A DNA stretch of 64,000 nucleotides from Aldehydirespirator sp965116195 (GCA_965116195.1 OZ220491.1:1736001-1800000); one strand, 5' to 3'; shown: positions 36,009-45,112, counted from the first letter of the stretch. Notes: generated by a model from the sequence alone, not told the origin. Made by a program: numbers and translations.

Positions 36009-37121
36009 TCATGGCAGGTCTTTCAGTGCTTCCACAAGGCGATCCATGTGTTTGATCAGGTTCACATCGCAGCGCAGGAAGCGTTTGTCCAAACCACGAA
36101 ACGACACTGAGCCGTCCTTGACAATCACTCCACGCTCCAACAGCCCCTCAAACACCGTTGTGGAGTCAATGTCAGGATCAAGGATCTCCACCAAAAAGAA
36201 GTTGGCATGACTCTCAGGCACCATCCGAAAGCGTTCCAGGCCAGCAAAGCGTCTCCGGGCGTGGGCCCGTCCCTCAGCAATGGTGGAGACTGTCGCCTCT
36301 ATATGTTCCACATCGTCCAGCGCAGCCGAAGCACCGGCAATCTGAAGCACCCCCATGTTCCAGGTCGGCTTCACTGCCATGCAGACCCCGACCACCGGCT
36401 TTGGACCCACGCCAAAACCAACGCGCAATCCGGCAAGACCAAAGGCCTTGGAGAAGGTACGCAACACCACCAGATTCGGGTACTCCTTGGCGAGATGCAT
36501 GTAGCCGTCGGTGCCGGAGTAATGCACGTAAGCCTCATCCAACACCACGACAGCCAACGGAGCAGACTCAACAATGCGCCGCACATCGTCTTCGGACATC
36601 CATGTTCCTGAAGGGCTGTGAGGATTGGTGACAAAGACGATGCGGGTGTCATCGGTGACAGCATCGCCGTAAACGTCGGCGTTGACCGCCATGGTCAGCC
36701 GGTCAGTGGCTTCATGCACCAGTCGCGGCACACGACCCTCGGCTTCGGCAAAAAGATGGTAGATCGGAAAGCACGGACCCGGCATCTGGACAATCCCACC
36801 CGGCTCGCAACAAGCGCGTATCAACCATGAGATGATCTCGGTCTCACCGGCCCCGCACATGACCTCGTCGGGTTCGAAGCCGTATCTGGTGGCGATCTTG
36901 TTGCGCAACGGCTCACCGGTCCAGGCCGGGTAGAGATGCAACTGGTTGAGACTCTCACGGATCGCCTGCACAGCCCGAGGCGCAGCACCCAGAGGGTTCT
37001 CAGCTGAACCGAGCTTGGCAATATCGGCCGGAGCGACTCCGTAACGCCCGGCCACATGATCAGCCGGCAGTCCAGGCACGTAATACTCCGGCGCTGTCAG
37101 CCCAGGATGCGAGAAACGCAA
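36009..37121 (-). CDS. HisC-like class I/II aminotransferase
   Basis: The 370-residue PLP enzyme resembles histidinol-phosphate aminotransferase: NPHSPSGTWMS, VVLDEAYVHYSG, and the PLP-lysine motif RTFSKAFGLAGLRVGFG. It is not in a his operon, so a different amino acid or amino-phosphonate substrate is possible. TTG 37121 is chosen because GGAGG lies 5 nt upstream; longer frames would run through repeat-like DNA. It is divergent from the FAD-dependent dehydrogenase. Confidence 0.85.
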   Translation of the reverse strand: MRFSHPGLTAPEYYVPGLPADHVAGRYGVAPADIAKLGSAENPLGAAPRAVQAIRESLNQLHLYPAWTGEPLRNKIATRYGFEPDEVMCGAGETEIISWLIRACCEPGGIVQMPGPCFPIYHLFAEAEGRVPRLVHEATDRLTMAVNADVYGDAVTDDTRIVFVTNPHSPSGTWMSEDDVRRIVESAPLAVVVLDEAYVHYSGTDGYMHLAKEYPNLVVLRTFSKAFGLAGLRVGFGVGPKPVVGVCMAVKPTWNMGVLQIAGASAALDDVEHIEATVSTIAEGRAHARRRFAGLERFRMVPESHANFFLVEILDPDIDSTTVFEGLLERGVIVKDGSVSFRGLDKRFLRCDVNLIKHMDRLVEALKDLP

Positions 37122-37508
37122 CTCCGCCTCCTGTCCTCCACGGCACGGCCCCGCACGCGCGCCACCAAACCGGATTGTATTGCCAACGAACCCTGCCGGT
37201 GGTGGTCGCAACAAGAAATTCTCACAACCAATCTGCTGGTGCTGACAGCCACCGGACAGGCGCGCATCCGCCTACCGGCGGTAGTGAGCAGCGAGACCGG
37301 CATCCACCCGACAGCTGGTGACCCGAAGGCCGACAGGGTCAACTCAGGAGCAATCTCGGTACCCACCCTCCTGCTGCGGTGGTAGTAACGGCGCAAAGGC
37401 ACGCAACTACCTAGTGGAGGTAGTAACAGGTGGCGGTAGTAACAACGGACAGGCGCGCAAACTGCATCGCTCAAATGAGATTGTGTTACCAACGAACGCC
37501 GTTAGCTT
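37122..37508. other. Divergent intergenic region with dispersed short repeats
   Basis: This 387-bp gap contains ATTGTATTGCCAACGAAC (37175) and ATTGTGTTACCAACGAAC (near 37480), which mark its two ends in the same orientation. ACAGGCGCGCA occurs near 37256 and 37449, and GGTAGTAAC three times at 37381-37443. It presumably carries the two divergent promoters, but I cannot place them. Confidence 0.5.
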
Positions 37509-40148
37509 ATGTGCGCAGTGACCGAGGGTCTGCCCCAAACGGCGCGGGTCGTCATCGTCGGCGGTGGGATCTGTGGGGCGAGCGTGCTCTATCACCTTGC
37601 TCATGAGGGATGGAGTGATTGTCTGCTGGTTGAGAAGGCTGAACTGACCTCCGGCTCCACTTGGCACGCGGCGGGCCAGGTGACCCATTCGGTGTCGAGC
37701 TACACGCTTGGCGAGTTCCGCCGTTACGCATGTGAGTTGTATGCCTCGCTTGAGGCCGAGAGCGGTGTGGCCACCTCCTGGCATCGCAGCGGCAGCCTGC
37801 GTGTGGCCTACCACGCCGAAGAGGTTGACTGGCTCCGGTCACAGATGGGACCAGCCGAATATGTCGGCAATGCCATGGAGTGGGTGGGGCCGGCCCGGAT
37901 CGCTCAACTGCACCCGTTCTATGACACCAACGGGATCATCGGCGCAGTGCATACGCCCGACGACGGCCATGTCGATCCTTCGGGCGCAGCCAACGCCATG
38001 GTGCGCGCCGCTCGCAAACTGGGCGCTTCGGTGAGTCGTCGCAATCGCGTGCTGGGGATCCGACGGTGCCGCGACGGCAGCTTTGATGTGACCACCGAGC
38101 AGGGCACCGTGCGAGCCGAGCATGTGGTGAACGCTGCCGGCTGCTACGCGCAGCGAGTGGCTCGCATGGTCGGTCTTGACATTCCTGTTGCCAATGTGCT
38201 CCACACATATCTGGTGACCGAGACCGTCCCACAATTCGCTGAGCTGGAACGGGAACTGCCGGTCGTGCGCGATGACTACGTGTCCGGCTATCTGCGCCAG
38301 GAGCAGCAGTCCGCATTGATCGGAATTTACGAACAGTCCGGTGCCGTGACGGTGTGGGACAGCCGCAACGGCCACAGCAACCACCACCACTACAGCAACA
38401 GCGACCGCCACAACGAACACCACAGCAACCACGACCGCCACAGCGACAGACATCACAACGACCACGATGTCAGCGACGACAAAGGCCACGGACACAGCGG
38501 ACACAGCGGCATCAATGAAGGAGCAAGCGTCGAGGCTCCGGACTGGTCGCTTGAGAACCCACTGTTTGACACTGACTTCGACCGGATCGGGCCTTGGCTG
38601 AGCCGTGCCTTTGAGCGCATGCCGATACTTGAACCGCTCGGTATCAAACAAGTGATCTGCGGTGCCATCTCTTATCCCCCGGACGGTGAGCCGCTGCTGG
38701 GGCCCTCTGGCGTTCCCAACTTCTGGCAGATTGTCGGCGTGCAGGTGGGAATAGCCGACGGGCCGGGTCTGGGTCGGGAGTTGGCTCGCTGGATGGTGCA
38801 TGGTGCCAATGCCGTGAGCGTGCGAGCCTACGACGCCCGGCGCTTTGGCTACATCGACAGCCCCGACATCGCACGTTACGGACGGATCAAGGGAGCCGAA
38901 GACCACGAATACCGCCATCAGACTCCTGTGCCGGGATTGGAGCGACCAGCCGGCCGCCCCTACCGCGCCACCCCCGTCTACGAGCGCCTGCGCAACAAGG
39001 GTGCCGTGTTCACCCAGATCTACGGCTGGGAGCGGCCCAAGTGGTTTCCCGGTGCTGCGGGCCTGCCCACAAGCGATGTGGTGTCGTTCCGCCACACCGA
39101 CTGGTTTGAGGTGGCGGCTGCGGAGTGCCGGGCGGTGCGTGAGCGGGTCGGGATCCTGGACGGCACAGCCTTCGCCAAGTTTGATCTGATCGGCCCGGAC
39201 GCAGCGACGGTGCTGGATCATCTGACCACAAACCAGGTTCCCGCTCTCGGTCGGATCGGTCTCACGTACATGCTGACACCGCAGGGTCACCTGGAGGGTG
39301 AGTTGACCGCCACCCGCCTGGCTGAGGATCACCTGTACCTGGTGTCGGCTGCGGTCGGTGAGGGCAAGGACACCGAGTTCTTTGAGACGCACTGGCCTGA
39401 TGGTGCCCGCGCCCGGTTGGTGTCGCGGTCACAGGAGTTGGGGGTGCTCAACGTCACCGGCCCGGCGGCCCGGCATCTGCTGGCCCAGGTGACCGATGCG
39501 GATTTGGGCAACGAGTCCTTCGGCTGGTTGCGGGGTCGGTGCATCACCGTGGCGGGCGTGGCCGAGGTGCGTGCCCTGCGAGTGGGGTTCACCGGTGAAC
39601 TCGGCTGGGAGTTGCACATGCCGACGGAGCACCTGGCCACCGTCTACGACGCTTTGTGGTCGGCGGGAGACAAGTTGGGTGTTGCTGATGTGGGCAACCA
39701 CGCGCTTGATTCGTTGCGGATGGAGAAGTGCTATCTGACCAGCCGCGAACTCACCCACGATGTCAACCCCGACGAGGCCGGACTGCAGCGATTCGTCAAA
39801 CCGGACAAGGGTGACTTCGTGGGCCGTGACGCCCTGCTGGCCCGCCGCCAACGTGCCACCGGGGGGAAGAAGCCTTACCGTTGGCAACTCGCCTACCTGT
39901 CTGTTGACACCGACGATGCCGACGTGCATGCCGCCGATGGCGTGTACGCCGACGGTCGCTGCGTCGGGCTGGTGACATCAGGTGCTTACGGTTTCTGGAC
40001 GGGTCAGGGTCTGGCCTTCGCCTATCTGTCGCCCGAGAACGCCAAGCCCGGCACCGCTCTGGAGGTGAGAGTCGTGGGCGAGATGCGCCCGGCAAGGGTG
40101 CTCAACCAAGCCCTGTATGACCCAACAAACGCACGCCTGCGGGCATAG
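37509..40148 (+). CDS. FAD/GcvT-type dimethylglycine/sarcosine dehydrogenase-like
   Basis: The 879-residue protein has an N-terminal FAD-binding domain (VVIVGGGICGASVLYHLA) with STWHAAGQ, whose His is the usual site of covalent flavin attachment in the dimethylglycine/sarcosine dehydrogenase group. A C-terminal GcvT-like folate-binding domain follows (from about residue 480; FTGELGWELHMP). It would oxidise an N-methyl group and pass it to tetrahydrofolate. A His-rich insertion of about 50 residues (about 285-337; NSDRHNEHHSNHDRHSD) splits the FAD domain and is foreign to the family. The Rieske N-demethylase-like gene nearby suggests sequential betaine demethylation. The substrate is inferred. 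Confidence 0.88.
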   Translation: MCAVTEGLPQTARVVIVGGGICGASVLYHLAHEGWSDCLLVEKAELTSGSTWHAAGQVTHSVSSYTLGEFRRYACELYASLEAESGVATSWHRSGSLRVAYHAEEVDWLRSQMGPAEYVGNAMEWVGPARIAQLHPFYDTNGIIGAVHTPDDGHVDPSGAANAMVRAARKLGASVSRRNRVLGIRRCRDGSFDVTTEQGTVRAEHVVNAAGCYAQRVARMVGLDIPVANVLHTYLVTETVPQFAELERELPVVRDDYVSGYLRQEQQSALIGIYEQSGAVTVWDSRNGHSNHHHYSNSDRHNEHHSNHDRHSDRHHNDHDVSDDKGHGHSGHSGINEGASVEAPDWSLENPLFDTDFDRIGPWLSRAFERMPILEPLGIKQVICGAISYPPDGEPLLGPSGVPNFWQIVGVQVGIADGPGLGRELARWMVHGANAVSVRAYDARRFGYIDSPDIARYGRIKGAEDHEYRHQTPVPGLERPAGRPYRATPVYERLRNKGAVFTQIYGWERPKWFPGAAGLPTSDVVSFRHTDWFEVAAAECRAVRERVGILDGTAFAKFDLIGPDAATVLDHLTTNQVPALGRIGLTYMLTPQGHLEGELTATRLAEDHLYLVSAAVGEGKDTEFFETHWPDGARARLVSRSQELGVLNVTGPAARHLLAQVTDADLGNESFGWLRGRCITVAGVAEVRALRVGFTGELGWELHMPTEHLATVYDALWSAGDKLGVADVGNHALDSLRMEKCYLTSRELTHDVNPDEAGLQRFVKPDKGDFVGRDALLARRQRATGGKKPYRWQLAYLSVDTDDADVHAADGVYADGRCVGLVTSGAYGFWTGQGLAFAYLSPENAKPGTALEVRVVGEMRPARVLNQALYDPTNARLRA

Positions 40149-40180
40149 ACACCTGCAGGCACAGACAGGAGGGCAGTTCC

Positions 40181-40951
40181 ATGATGATCCCGATACTTGC
40201 GCTGTGGGCCGTGCCCCGCTCGACTTCCACTGCCTTTGAGTGCATGATGCGACAACGTGGTGATCATGAGTGCGTTCATGAGCCCTTCGGTGAGGTGTGG
40301 TATTCGATCGGCAATGCCACACAGCCGCCGCAGAGCCATGTGCAGCACCGGCCCGATCTCAGCTACGAATCGGTTTGGAACGATCTCGTGTCAGCGGCTC
40401 AACAGGGGCCGGTGTTCGTGAAGGACTTCCCGCACTACGTCACCGGTTTGCACGACTGGGTTGTGGCCGGTGCCGCTGCTGACGGTGGTGACCTGTCGTT
40501 TTTGGACGCTTTCAACCATTCGTTTTTGATCCGCGATCCGGCCAAGACGCTGACATCAATGTATGGGCAGTGGAGCGACTTTTCGTTGGATGAGACCGGC
40601 TTCCGGGAGCAGCGCGAACTCTTTGACCTGCTCACACAGCGTCATGGTGCGCACCCTCCACTCATTGACGCCGATGACCTGCTGGCTGATCCCGTTGCTG
40701 TGATCGCGGCCTGGTGCGAAGCCGTGGGCATTGACTTCAAGCCCGAGGCACTGGAGTGGAACACCTCAAGGGCTTCGGAGATGACCTGGTATGAGACCGG
40801 AACCTGGCACAACAACCTGTCCCAATCCACCGCGCTGGCACCGCAGCAGCGTGACTACGTGCCCATTGACCACAACCAGCTCCTGATTGACGCCTATGAA
40901 GCCTGCCTGCCCCACTACCAGGCGCTACACCAACACCGCCTGACCAGCTGA
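40181..40951 (+). CDS. Sulfotransferase-like protein
   Basis: The 256-residue protein starts after AGGAGG (8-nt spacer). Its N-terminal ALWAVPRSTSTAFECMM fits the PAPS-binding 5'-phosphosulfate loop, and FLIRDPAKTLTSMYGQW fits the 3'-phosphate-binding segment of sulfotransferases. It lies 32 bp after the FAD/GcvT gene on the same strand and is probably co-transcribed. The acceptor is unknown; a small hydroxylated or amine metabolite from the same pathway is a guess. Confidence 0.8.
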   Translation: MMIPILALWAVPRSTSTAFECMMRQRGDHECVHEPFGEVWYSIGNATQPPQSHVQHRPDLSYESVWNDLVSAAQQGPVFVKDFPHYVTGLHDWVVAGAAADGGDLSFLDAFNHSFLIRDPAKTLTSMYGQWSDFSLDETGFREQRELFDLLTQRHGAHPPLIDADDLLADPVAVIAAWCEAVGIDFKPEALEWNTSRASEMTWYETGTWHNNLSQSTALAPQQRDYVPIDHNQLLIDAYEACLPHYQALHQHRLTS

Positions 40952-41211
40952 ACCGCAAGGCCCGAACCTGAGGTAAGCCAGATGCCCGAGAGCAACGGAA
41001 CACAACAACAAGGTCCCAAGGCCATTCGTCCGTCCGATGCTGCGATTGGCCAGGCACCGAAGGTCAACCAACACCACAGCCAAACTGTGATCCCTGGGGC
41101 GAGCCAGATGCCGGCGAGCAACCGACACACAAGACCGGGCTGCGATGACTGAGGTCATGCGCGCTGCGCTGCTGCGACGCGGTGAGGTATACGTACATGT
41201 CGTAGGGGCTG
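40952..41211. repeat. Gap with 76-bp duplication of the next gene's start
   Basis: GGCTGCGATGACTGAGGTCA plus 17 more bases occurs at 41138 and 41214, 76 bp apart. The second copy is the true start of the MDR gene. The first carries a decoy ATG that reaches a stop after about 27 codons. A looser pair (AGCCAGATGCC at 40978 and 41103) also lies here. Confidence 0.85.
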
Positions 41212-42306
41212 ATGGCTGCGATGACTGAGGTCATGCGCGCTGCGCTGCTGCTGGGCATCGGCGGGCCCGAGATGCTTGAGGTGCGCGACGATGTGGCGAT
41301 ACCGCGCCCTGGCCGCGGCGATGTGCTGGTGCGTGTGAGCGCCTGTGGCATGAACAACACCGACATCAACACCCGAGTGGGTTGGTACAGCCGTTCGGTG
41401 ACCTCAGCCACCTCGGGTGCCGGGTTCGCCGAGGCCGATCTCCAGGATTCCACCTGGGGTCGCAGCAAGCTGTCGTTCCCACGCATCCAGGGTGCCGACA
41501 TCTGCGGGGTCGTGACTGAGACAGGCGAGGATGCGCCCGCCGCACTGCTGGGGCACAGGGTTCTGGTGGATCCCTGGATCAGAGATCGGACAGACCCCGA
41601 AGACCGTGAGTTGGCGGGCTACCTCGGCAGCGAACGAGACGGCGGGTTCGCCCAGTATTGCTCCGTGCCTGCCGAGAACGCCTACCCCGTGTCCACAACG
41701 CTGTCAGATGTCGAGTTGGCGAGCTTTGCCTGCTCGTGGTCAACAGCCGAACACATGCTTCAGCGGACGGAACTGTCGGCAGACGAGACGATTGCCGTGC
41801 CTGGAGCGTCAGGCGGGGTGGGCAGCGCGCTGATACAACTCGCCAAACTTCGGGGCGCACGGGTTGTGGCCGTCACCGCTGCATCCAAACGCCACGGGGT
41901 AGGCGACCTGGGTGCTGACGCGGTGATCAACCGCAAGTCCGCCGATGTCGTGGCCAGTGCCCTTGATGCCAACGGCGGGCACTTCGATGTGGTGGCTGAC
42001 ATCGTCGGCGGCGACAACTTCGCCGACTGGCTGGAAGCACTTCGCTCCGGCGGACGCTACGTGACCTCGGGCGCAATCGCCGGACCTGTCGTCCCACTTG
42101 ACCTGCGGACGCTGTATTTGAAGGACCTGCAACTGCACGGCGCAACCGTGTACCAGCCCAAGGTCTTCGCCGACCTGGTGGGGTACATACAGCGTGGTGA
42201 AGTTCGCCCTCTGGTAGGCGGCACGTTCCCGCTTGAGGACATCAAGAAAGCCCAAACAGCCTTCGCCGCCAAGAACCACATCGGCAGCCTGGTGATCAAA
42301 CTCTGA
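41212..42306 (+). CDS. Zinc-free MDR-family alcohol dehydrogenase/quinone reductase
   Basis: The 364-residue protein is a medium-chain dehydrogenase/reductase: N-terminal GroES-like domain (PRPGRGDVLVRVSACGMNNTD), Rossmann cofactor loop AVPGASGGVGSALIQLAK, and C-terminal GGTFPLEDIKKAQTAF. The usual catalytic-zinc ligands are not evident (the Cys-to-Asn context GMNNTD is typical of quinone-reductase-like members), so it is probably NADPH-dependent and zinc-free. The start is ATG 41212; ATG 41221 and 41233 are also in frame. The substrate is unknown. Confidence 0.87.
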   Translation: MAAMTEVMRAALLLGIGGPEMLEVRDDVAIPRPGRGDVLVRVSACGMNNTDINTRVGWYSRSVTSATSGAGFAEADLQDSTWGRSKLSFPRIQGADICGVVTETGEDAPAALLGHRVLVDPWIRDRTDPEDRELAGYLGSERDGGFAQYCSVPAENAYPVSTTLSDVELASFACSWSTAEHMLQRTELSADETIAVPGASGGVGSALIQLAKLRGARVVAVTAASKRHGVGDLGADAVINRKSADVVASALDANGGHFDVVADIVGGDNFADWLEALRSGGRYVTSGAIAGPVVPLDLRTLYLKDLQLHGATVYQPKVFADLVGYIQRGEVRPLVGGTFPLEDIKKAQTAFAAKNHIGSLVIKL

Positions 42307-42461
42307 CCGCCACGCCGCGACCAACCCGGACAGCATCTGACCACGGCACCGTGACAATCTTGAGGCTGCGTTTGAGGCATCCATCATCCGGACATTTCCG
42401 CTGCCGAGTTGCCGATGCCAAGCCGCGAACCTAACCTGGCGACCCGTGGAAGGAGGACCAC

Positions 42462-42683
42462 GTGAATGACATGAAGTCTATGAGATCCTTGACGGGCAAC
42501 TCTGCTGTCAAGAACCCGCTAGATTCGACCATGACCGACGGTCGGTTGGCCCCCGCCCGTCGTGAAGTGGGTACCATACGACGTGAAGTGGGTAACATAC
42601 GAACTGTGCGGGTAGTCGCAGCGAGTGGCGCAGTAGAACTTAGCAGGGGGAGTCTCGTGTCGCTCGGGGGAATCCGGCAATGA
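42462..42683 (+). CDS. Small hypothetical ORF A of a coupled trio
   Basis: Seventy-three codons start at GTG 42462 with a strong ribosome binding site (AAGGAGG, 5-6 nt spacer). The 3' end overlaps the next ORF by ATGA at 42680. The product has an internal RREVG-IR repeat from a 21-bp duplication (GTGAAGTGGGTA at about 42561 and 42582), so part of it may be repeat-derived. No domain is recognised. It could be a leader or a diverged regulator. Confidence 0.45.
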   Translation: MNDMKSMRSLTGNSAVKNPLDSTMTDGRLAPARREVGTIRREVGNIRTVRVVAASGAVELSRGSLVSLGGIRQ

Positions 42684-42961
42684 GTGCGTTTGCGATCTTC
42701 CTGCACCATGACCAAACCGAATCGAACAAACGTCTCCGCAAACTCATAGAGGAGGCGTACCCTGAGTCAGCGCACTACAAGTTTTCTGATTTCGTCTACC
42801 TCGTGACTGGGCCGCGTGTGGTCTCCGAAGTAGCCGAAACGCTGAAACTAGACGACGAAGAAGATCTTTATGCTGCGATCCTTCGACTAAACGGATCCTT
42901 CACCGGACGCTCTTGGACGGCAATGTGGGATTGGTTGAGAGCAACCGAGATAGCAGCATGA
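42680..42961 (+). CDS. Small hypothetical ORF B, ferredoxin-like pattern
   Basis: The 93-residue product reads as beta-alpha-beta-beta-alpha-beta: FAIFLHH, a charged helix, KFSDFVYLVTGP, a second helix and AAILRLNGSFTG, ending MWDWLRA. This resembles small ferredoxin-fold proteins of the Cas2/SinR-like kind, but the similarity is by pattern only. It overlaps ORF A and ORF C by ATGA at both ends, so all three are translated together. Confidence 0.6.
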   Translation: MSAFAIFLHHDQTESNKRLRKLIEEAYPESAHYKFSDFVYLVTGPRVVSEVAETLKLDDEEDLYAAILRLNGSFTGRSWTAMWDWLRATEIAA

Positions 42962-43185
42962 AAGAAGGTATCGGCGAACCAGAACCAATCTCACGAGCGG
43001 AATACATAGGCCACGAGGGGAGAATCACCAGACTGGAAGAATGGCGTGTCTCCCACGACAAAGAGCACGACAAGCATGTCGCTACCCAAGCGTGGGTCTA
43101 CAGGGTGGGCTACACAGTTGTCGCGCTTATCGCCTCTGCCGCTGCCAGTATTGTGGCAGCGCTGGTCAGGGCGTTCACAGGATGA
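42958..43185 (+). CDS. Small membrane protein ORF C with helical N-terminus
   Basis: The 75-residue product has a charged helical N-terminal half (HEGRITRLEEWRVSHDKEHD) and one hydrophobic C-terminal segment (YTVVALIASAAASIVAALV). This is the topology of XhlA-like or other small membrane effectors. It overlaps ORF B by ATGA at 42958. On the other strand the same DNA is the 3' part of the frameshifted XRE-ImmA gene. Confidence 0.6.
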   Translation: MKEGIGEPEPISRAEYIGHEGRITRLEEWRVSHDKEHDKHVATQAWVYRVGYTVVALIASAAASIVAALVRAFTG

Positions 43186-44126
43186 CAGAGCTTGAGCCCA
43201 TAATAAGCGATGATCAGCCAGTTGGGGGTGTTCGGGCGTCAACTCGTCGCTTACCGGTTCGTGCGTACGCCAACCCAACCTGCTGAATGTCTTGTAGAGG
43301 TTGGTGCGCTCGGATGCTCGAATGGCTCCAAGACGGTATGCCCGTTCTGTTAGCGCTTGCATTGACACTCCCCAGGCTCGCTTGAGGTCATGGAGTTTCC
43401 CGGTGGTCAGATTGCGGAGTTGAGGGCGGATGGTGTCCGCAGGCATGAGAAACTCAGCGGCAATGCGTTGGCATCGGCCTCTACGTCATCGGTCACGTCT
43501 TGACTGTGCAAGCAAAGATGGCCCAGTTCATGAGCCAGCGTGAGCCGATGCCGGTCGGTGGGGGCGGTCGAGTTGAGCATGATCACGGGATGGCTGTCAC
43601 CCCATTGCGAGAGGCCGTCAATGCGGGTAGTTCCAAAGTCCATACTGATGATCAGGCAGCCAGCAGCCTCCATCCACCCTGTGAGGTTGTGGATGGGGCC
43701 GCTCGGTATGTGCCACTGCATCCGTAGTGGACAGGCGGCCGTGGCAGGCTCGTACTCAAACGGGTCGAACCACGGAAGGGTCAATTCGACATGAAACTCG
43801 ATTTCGTCCAGCAGTCTTCGGATGTGGAGGCGGTAAAGGCTGAGTTGTGCTTCCAGGCACCGCCATGCTGTGGCTCTCGCCGAGGCTCGCCGCCGCATGT
43901 GAGCGCCAACAGCTAGCGCGCCTTTCATCCGATCGGTACGGAGAAGCAAGTCTGCTGTGAGACCCAGAGCAGCGGCGATCTCGCCAAGTATCTCCGGTGT
44001 CGGCTCTCGAAGGTCATGTTCGTAGCGTGACAGGGCCGCTTGTGTGATGTTGAGTTGACCAGCAAGGACTGCTTGGGTCAGGCCGCGAGCTTGCCGAGAA
44101 GTTGCGATGGCCTCTCCCAGACTCAC
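42991..44126 (-). pseudogene. XRE-HTH / ImmA-IrrE peptidase gene, frameshifted
   Basis: The first part (44126 to about 43464) encodes an XRE helix-turn-helix (residues 5-60, LTQAVLAGQLNITQAALSRYE) and the zinc-peptidase motif LAHELGHLCLHS. After VEADANA the current frame ends at 43407 in unrelated residues. The minus-one frame continues from the same point with the family's conserved next residues (MPADTIRPQL) and a typical C-terminus (YKTFSRLGWRTHEPV), running to 42991. A single missing base near 43461-43464 explains this. The last part overlaps ORF C on the plus strand. XRE-ImmA proteins often act as antitoxins or prophage-type regulators. Confidence 0.75.
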
Positions 44127-44347
44127 TACGAACTTGCTCCCGATGCTTCGCTCGAACCGGCATTTGGGAGACTAACTCTTGGCTGTGGCGATGTCACCGG
44201 ACTGACGATGGGTACAGCGGGAATGGTCTCAGCGGGTTCCGGCAACTCCACCAGCCATATCAGGTTGTCAATACCATCACGACATGAAAGCACTGCGGGC
44301 GCTGGGCGCGGCAGCGTGGCCGGACTTGAGTTTGCGGCAACCGAGCC

Positions 44348-44686
44348 TTACTGGATTTGTTCCATGGCGGCGCGAGCCCGTTCTTCGGCCACTCGCTTGC
44401 GTCCCACGATTTGGGTGGCGGGGGCAAACCCGGCGTCAGCTCTGTCAGACTCGCTTTCGCCGCCCCAGAACCCCAACTCACGGTGGACGCGGGCATAGTC
44501 ACGGCAGGTGATCAGCACTTCGCAGGAATCGCAGATAGCCCGGGCTCGGGCTTCGCGACGCACCCGTGCCTCTGGGCGTTCCGCGAAGGGGCCGAAAAAC
44601 AACTCGCCCGAACCTCCGCAGCGACCCCTTTCCATCCAGGAGGTTGACCACCTGCGAACCGGGGAAGTCTCATAAGTCTCAAGCAT
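44348..44686 (-). CDS. WhiB-family iron-sulfur transcription regulator
   Basis: The 112-residue protein has the four cluster-binding Cys of WhiB proteins (GRCGG, then AICDSC and ITCRDYA) and the GFWGGESE turn, followed by a basic C-terminus (GRKRVAEERARA). It binds a [4Fe-4S] cluster and usually partners the primary sigma factor. A perfect palindrome lies just upstream of the start. ATG 44686 is used; ATG 44635 is a shorter alternative. The family is confined to actinobacteria and their phages. Confidence 0.92.
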   Translation of the reverse strand: MLETYETSPVRRWSTSWMERGRCGGSGELFFGPFAERPEARVRREARARAICDSCEVLITCRDYARVHRELGFWGGESESDRADAGFAPATQIVGRKRVAEERARAAMEQIQ

Positions 44687-45112
44687 CGGTATACAACTCT
44701 AGCAGTTGTATACAGTCTCAGCAAGAACAGTCGCTGGCGTACCTCACCCGATCAGAAGGTTGGGCCGTGTCCCCTGTTGTACCGCGCGTCGTGACAGGAC
44801 CGTCGCGCGAGCCGCGTCAGGGCCGTTGAAGCCCCAGACGCTTGGAGCGGAGACACCAGAGTCCCCCATCCCCCGGGTATGTGCAGATGTACGCGGGCAT
44901 GGCTCAGCGATGCCAGAGAGGGGGAGGGGGGTAGGCATGATCGGAATTGGGCCGTTGACAGCCCCACACCTAGGGAACGACTTCAAGCCAGCAGAGGCTG
45001 CGGGTCTCGTTTTGGCAGACCCACACCTGCACGCCGTGCTGCTGGAACTCTTCACCGACGTGGCGGTGGGGTCTCGTTTTGGCAGACCCACACCTGGTTG
45101 GCGACTGGTGCG
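44687..45112. repeat. Intergenic region with 67-bp spaced hairpin repeats
   Basis: Between whiB and the selenoperoxiredoxin there is no credible gene in 426 bp. GGTCTCGTTTTGGCAGACCC plus eight bases occurs at 45003 and 45070 (period 67). Each copy can fold as GGGTCT...AGACCC. The region also carries the whiB palindrome. Confidence 0.75.
44689..44713. promoter_or_regulatory. Perfect palindrome upstream of whiB
   Basis: GTATACAACT-CTAGC-AGTTGTATAC has two perfect 10-bp arms. It begins 3 bp before the whiB start codon. It is a likely operator for a dimeric regulator; the regulator is unknown. Confidence 0.65.

Noticed and set aside
35626..36012. 128-codon minus-strand frame
   Set aside because: It spans the 70-bp repeat and the start of the Rieske gene, with no similarity.
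37839..39392. 517-codon open frame on the minus strand
   Set aside because: It is antisense to the well-supported FAD/GcvT dehydrogenase; long shadow frames are common at this GC content, and its product has no recognisable domain.
43461..43464. Third selenocysteine or programmed frameshift site in the XRE-ImmA gene
   Set aside because: The break is a frame change, not an in-frame TGA, and no slippery sequence is visible; a plain deletion or sequencing error fits better.
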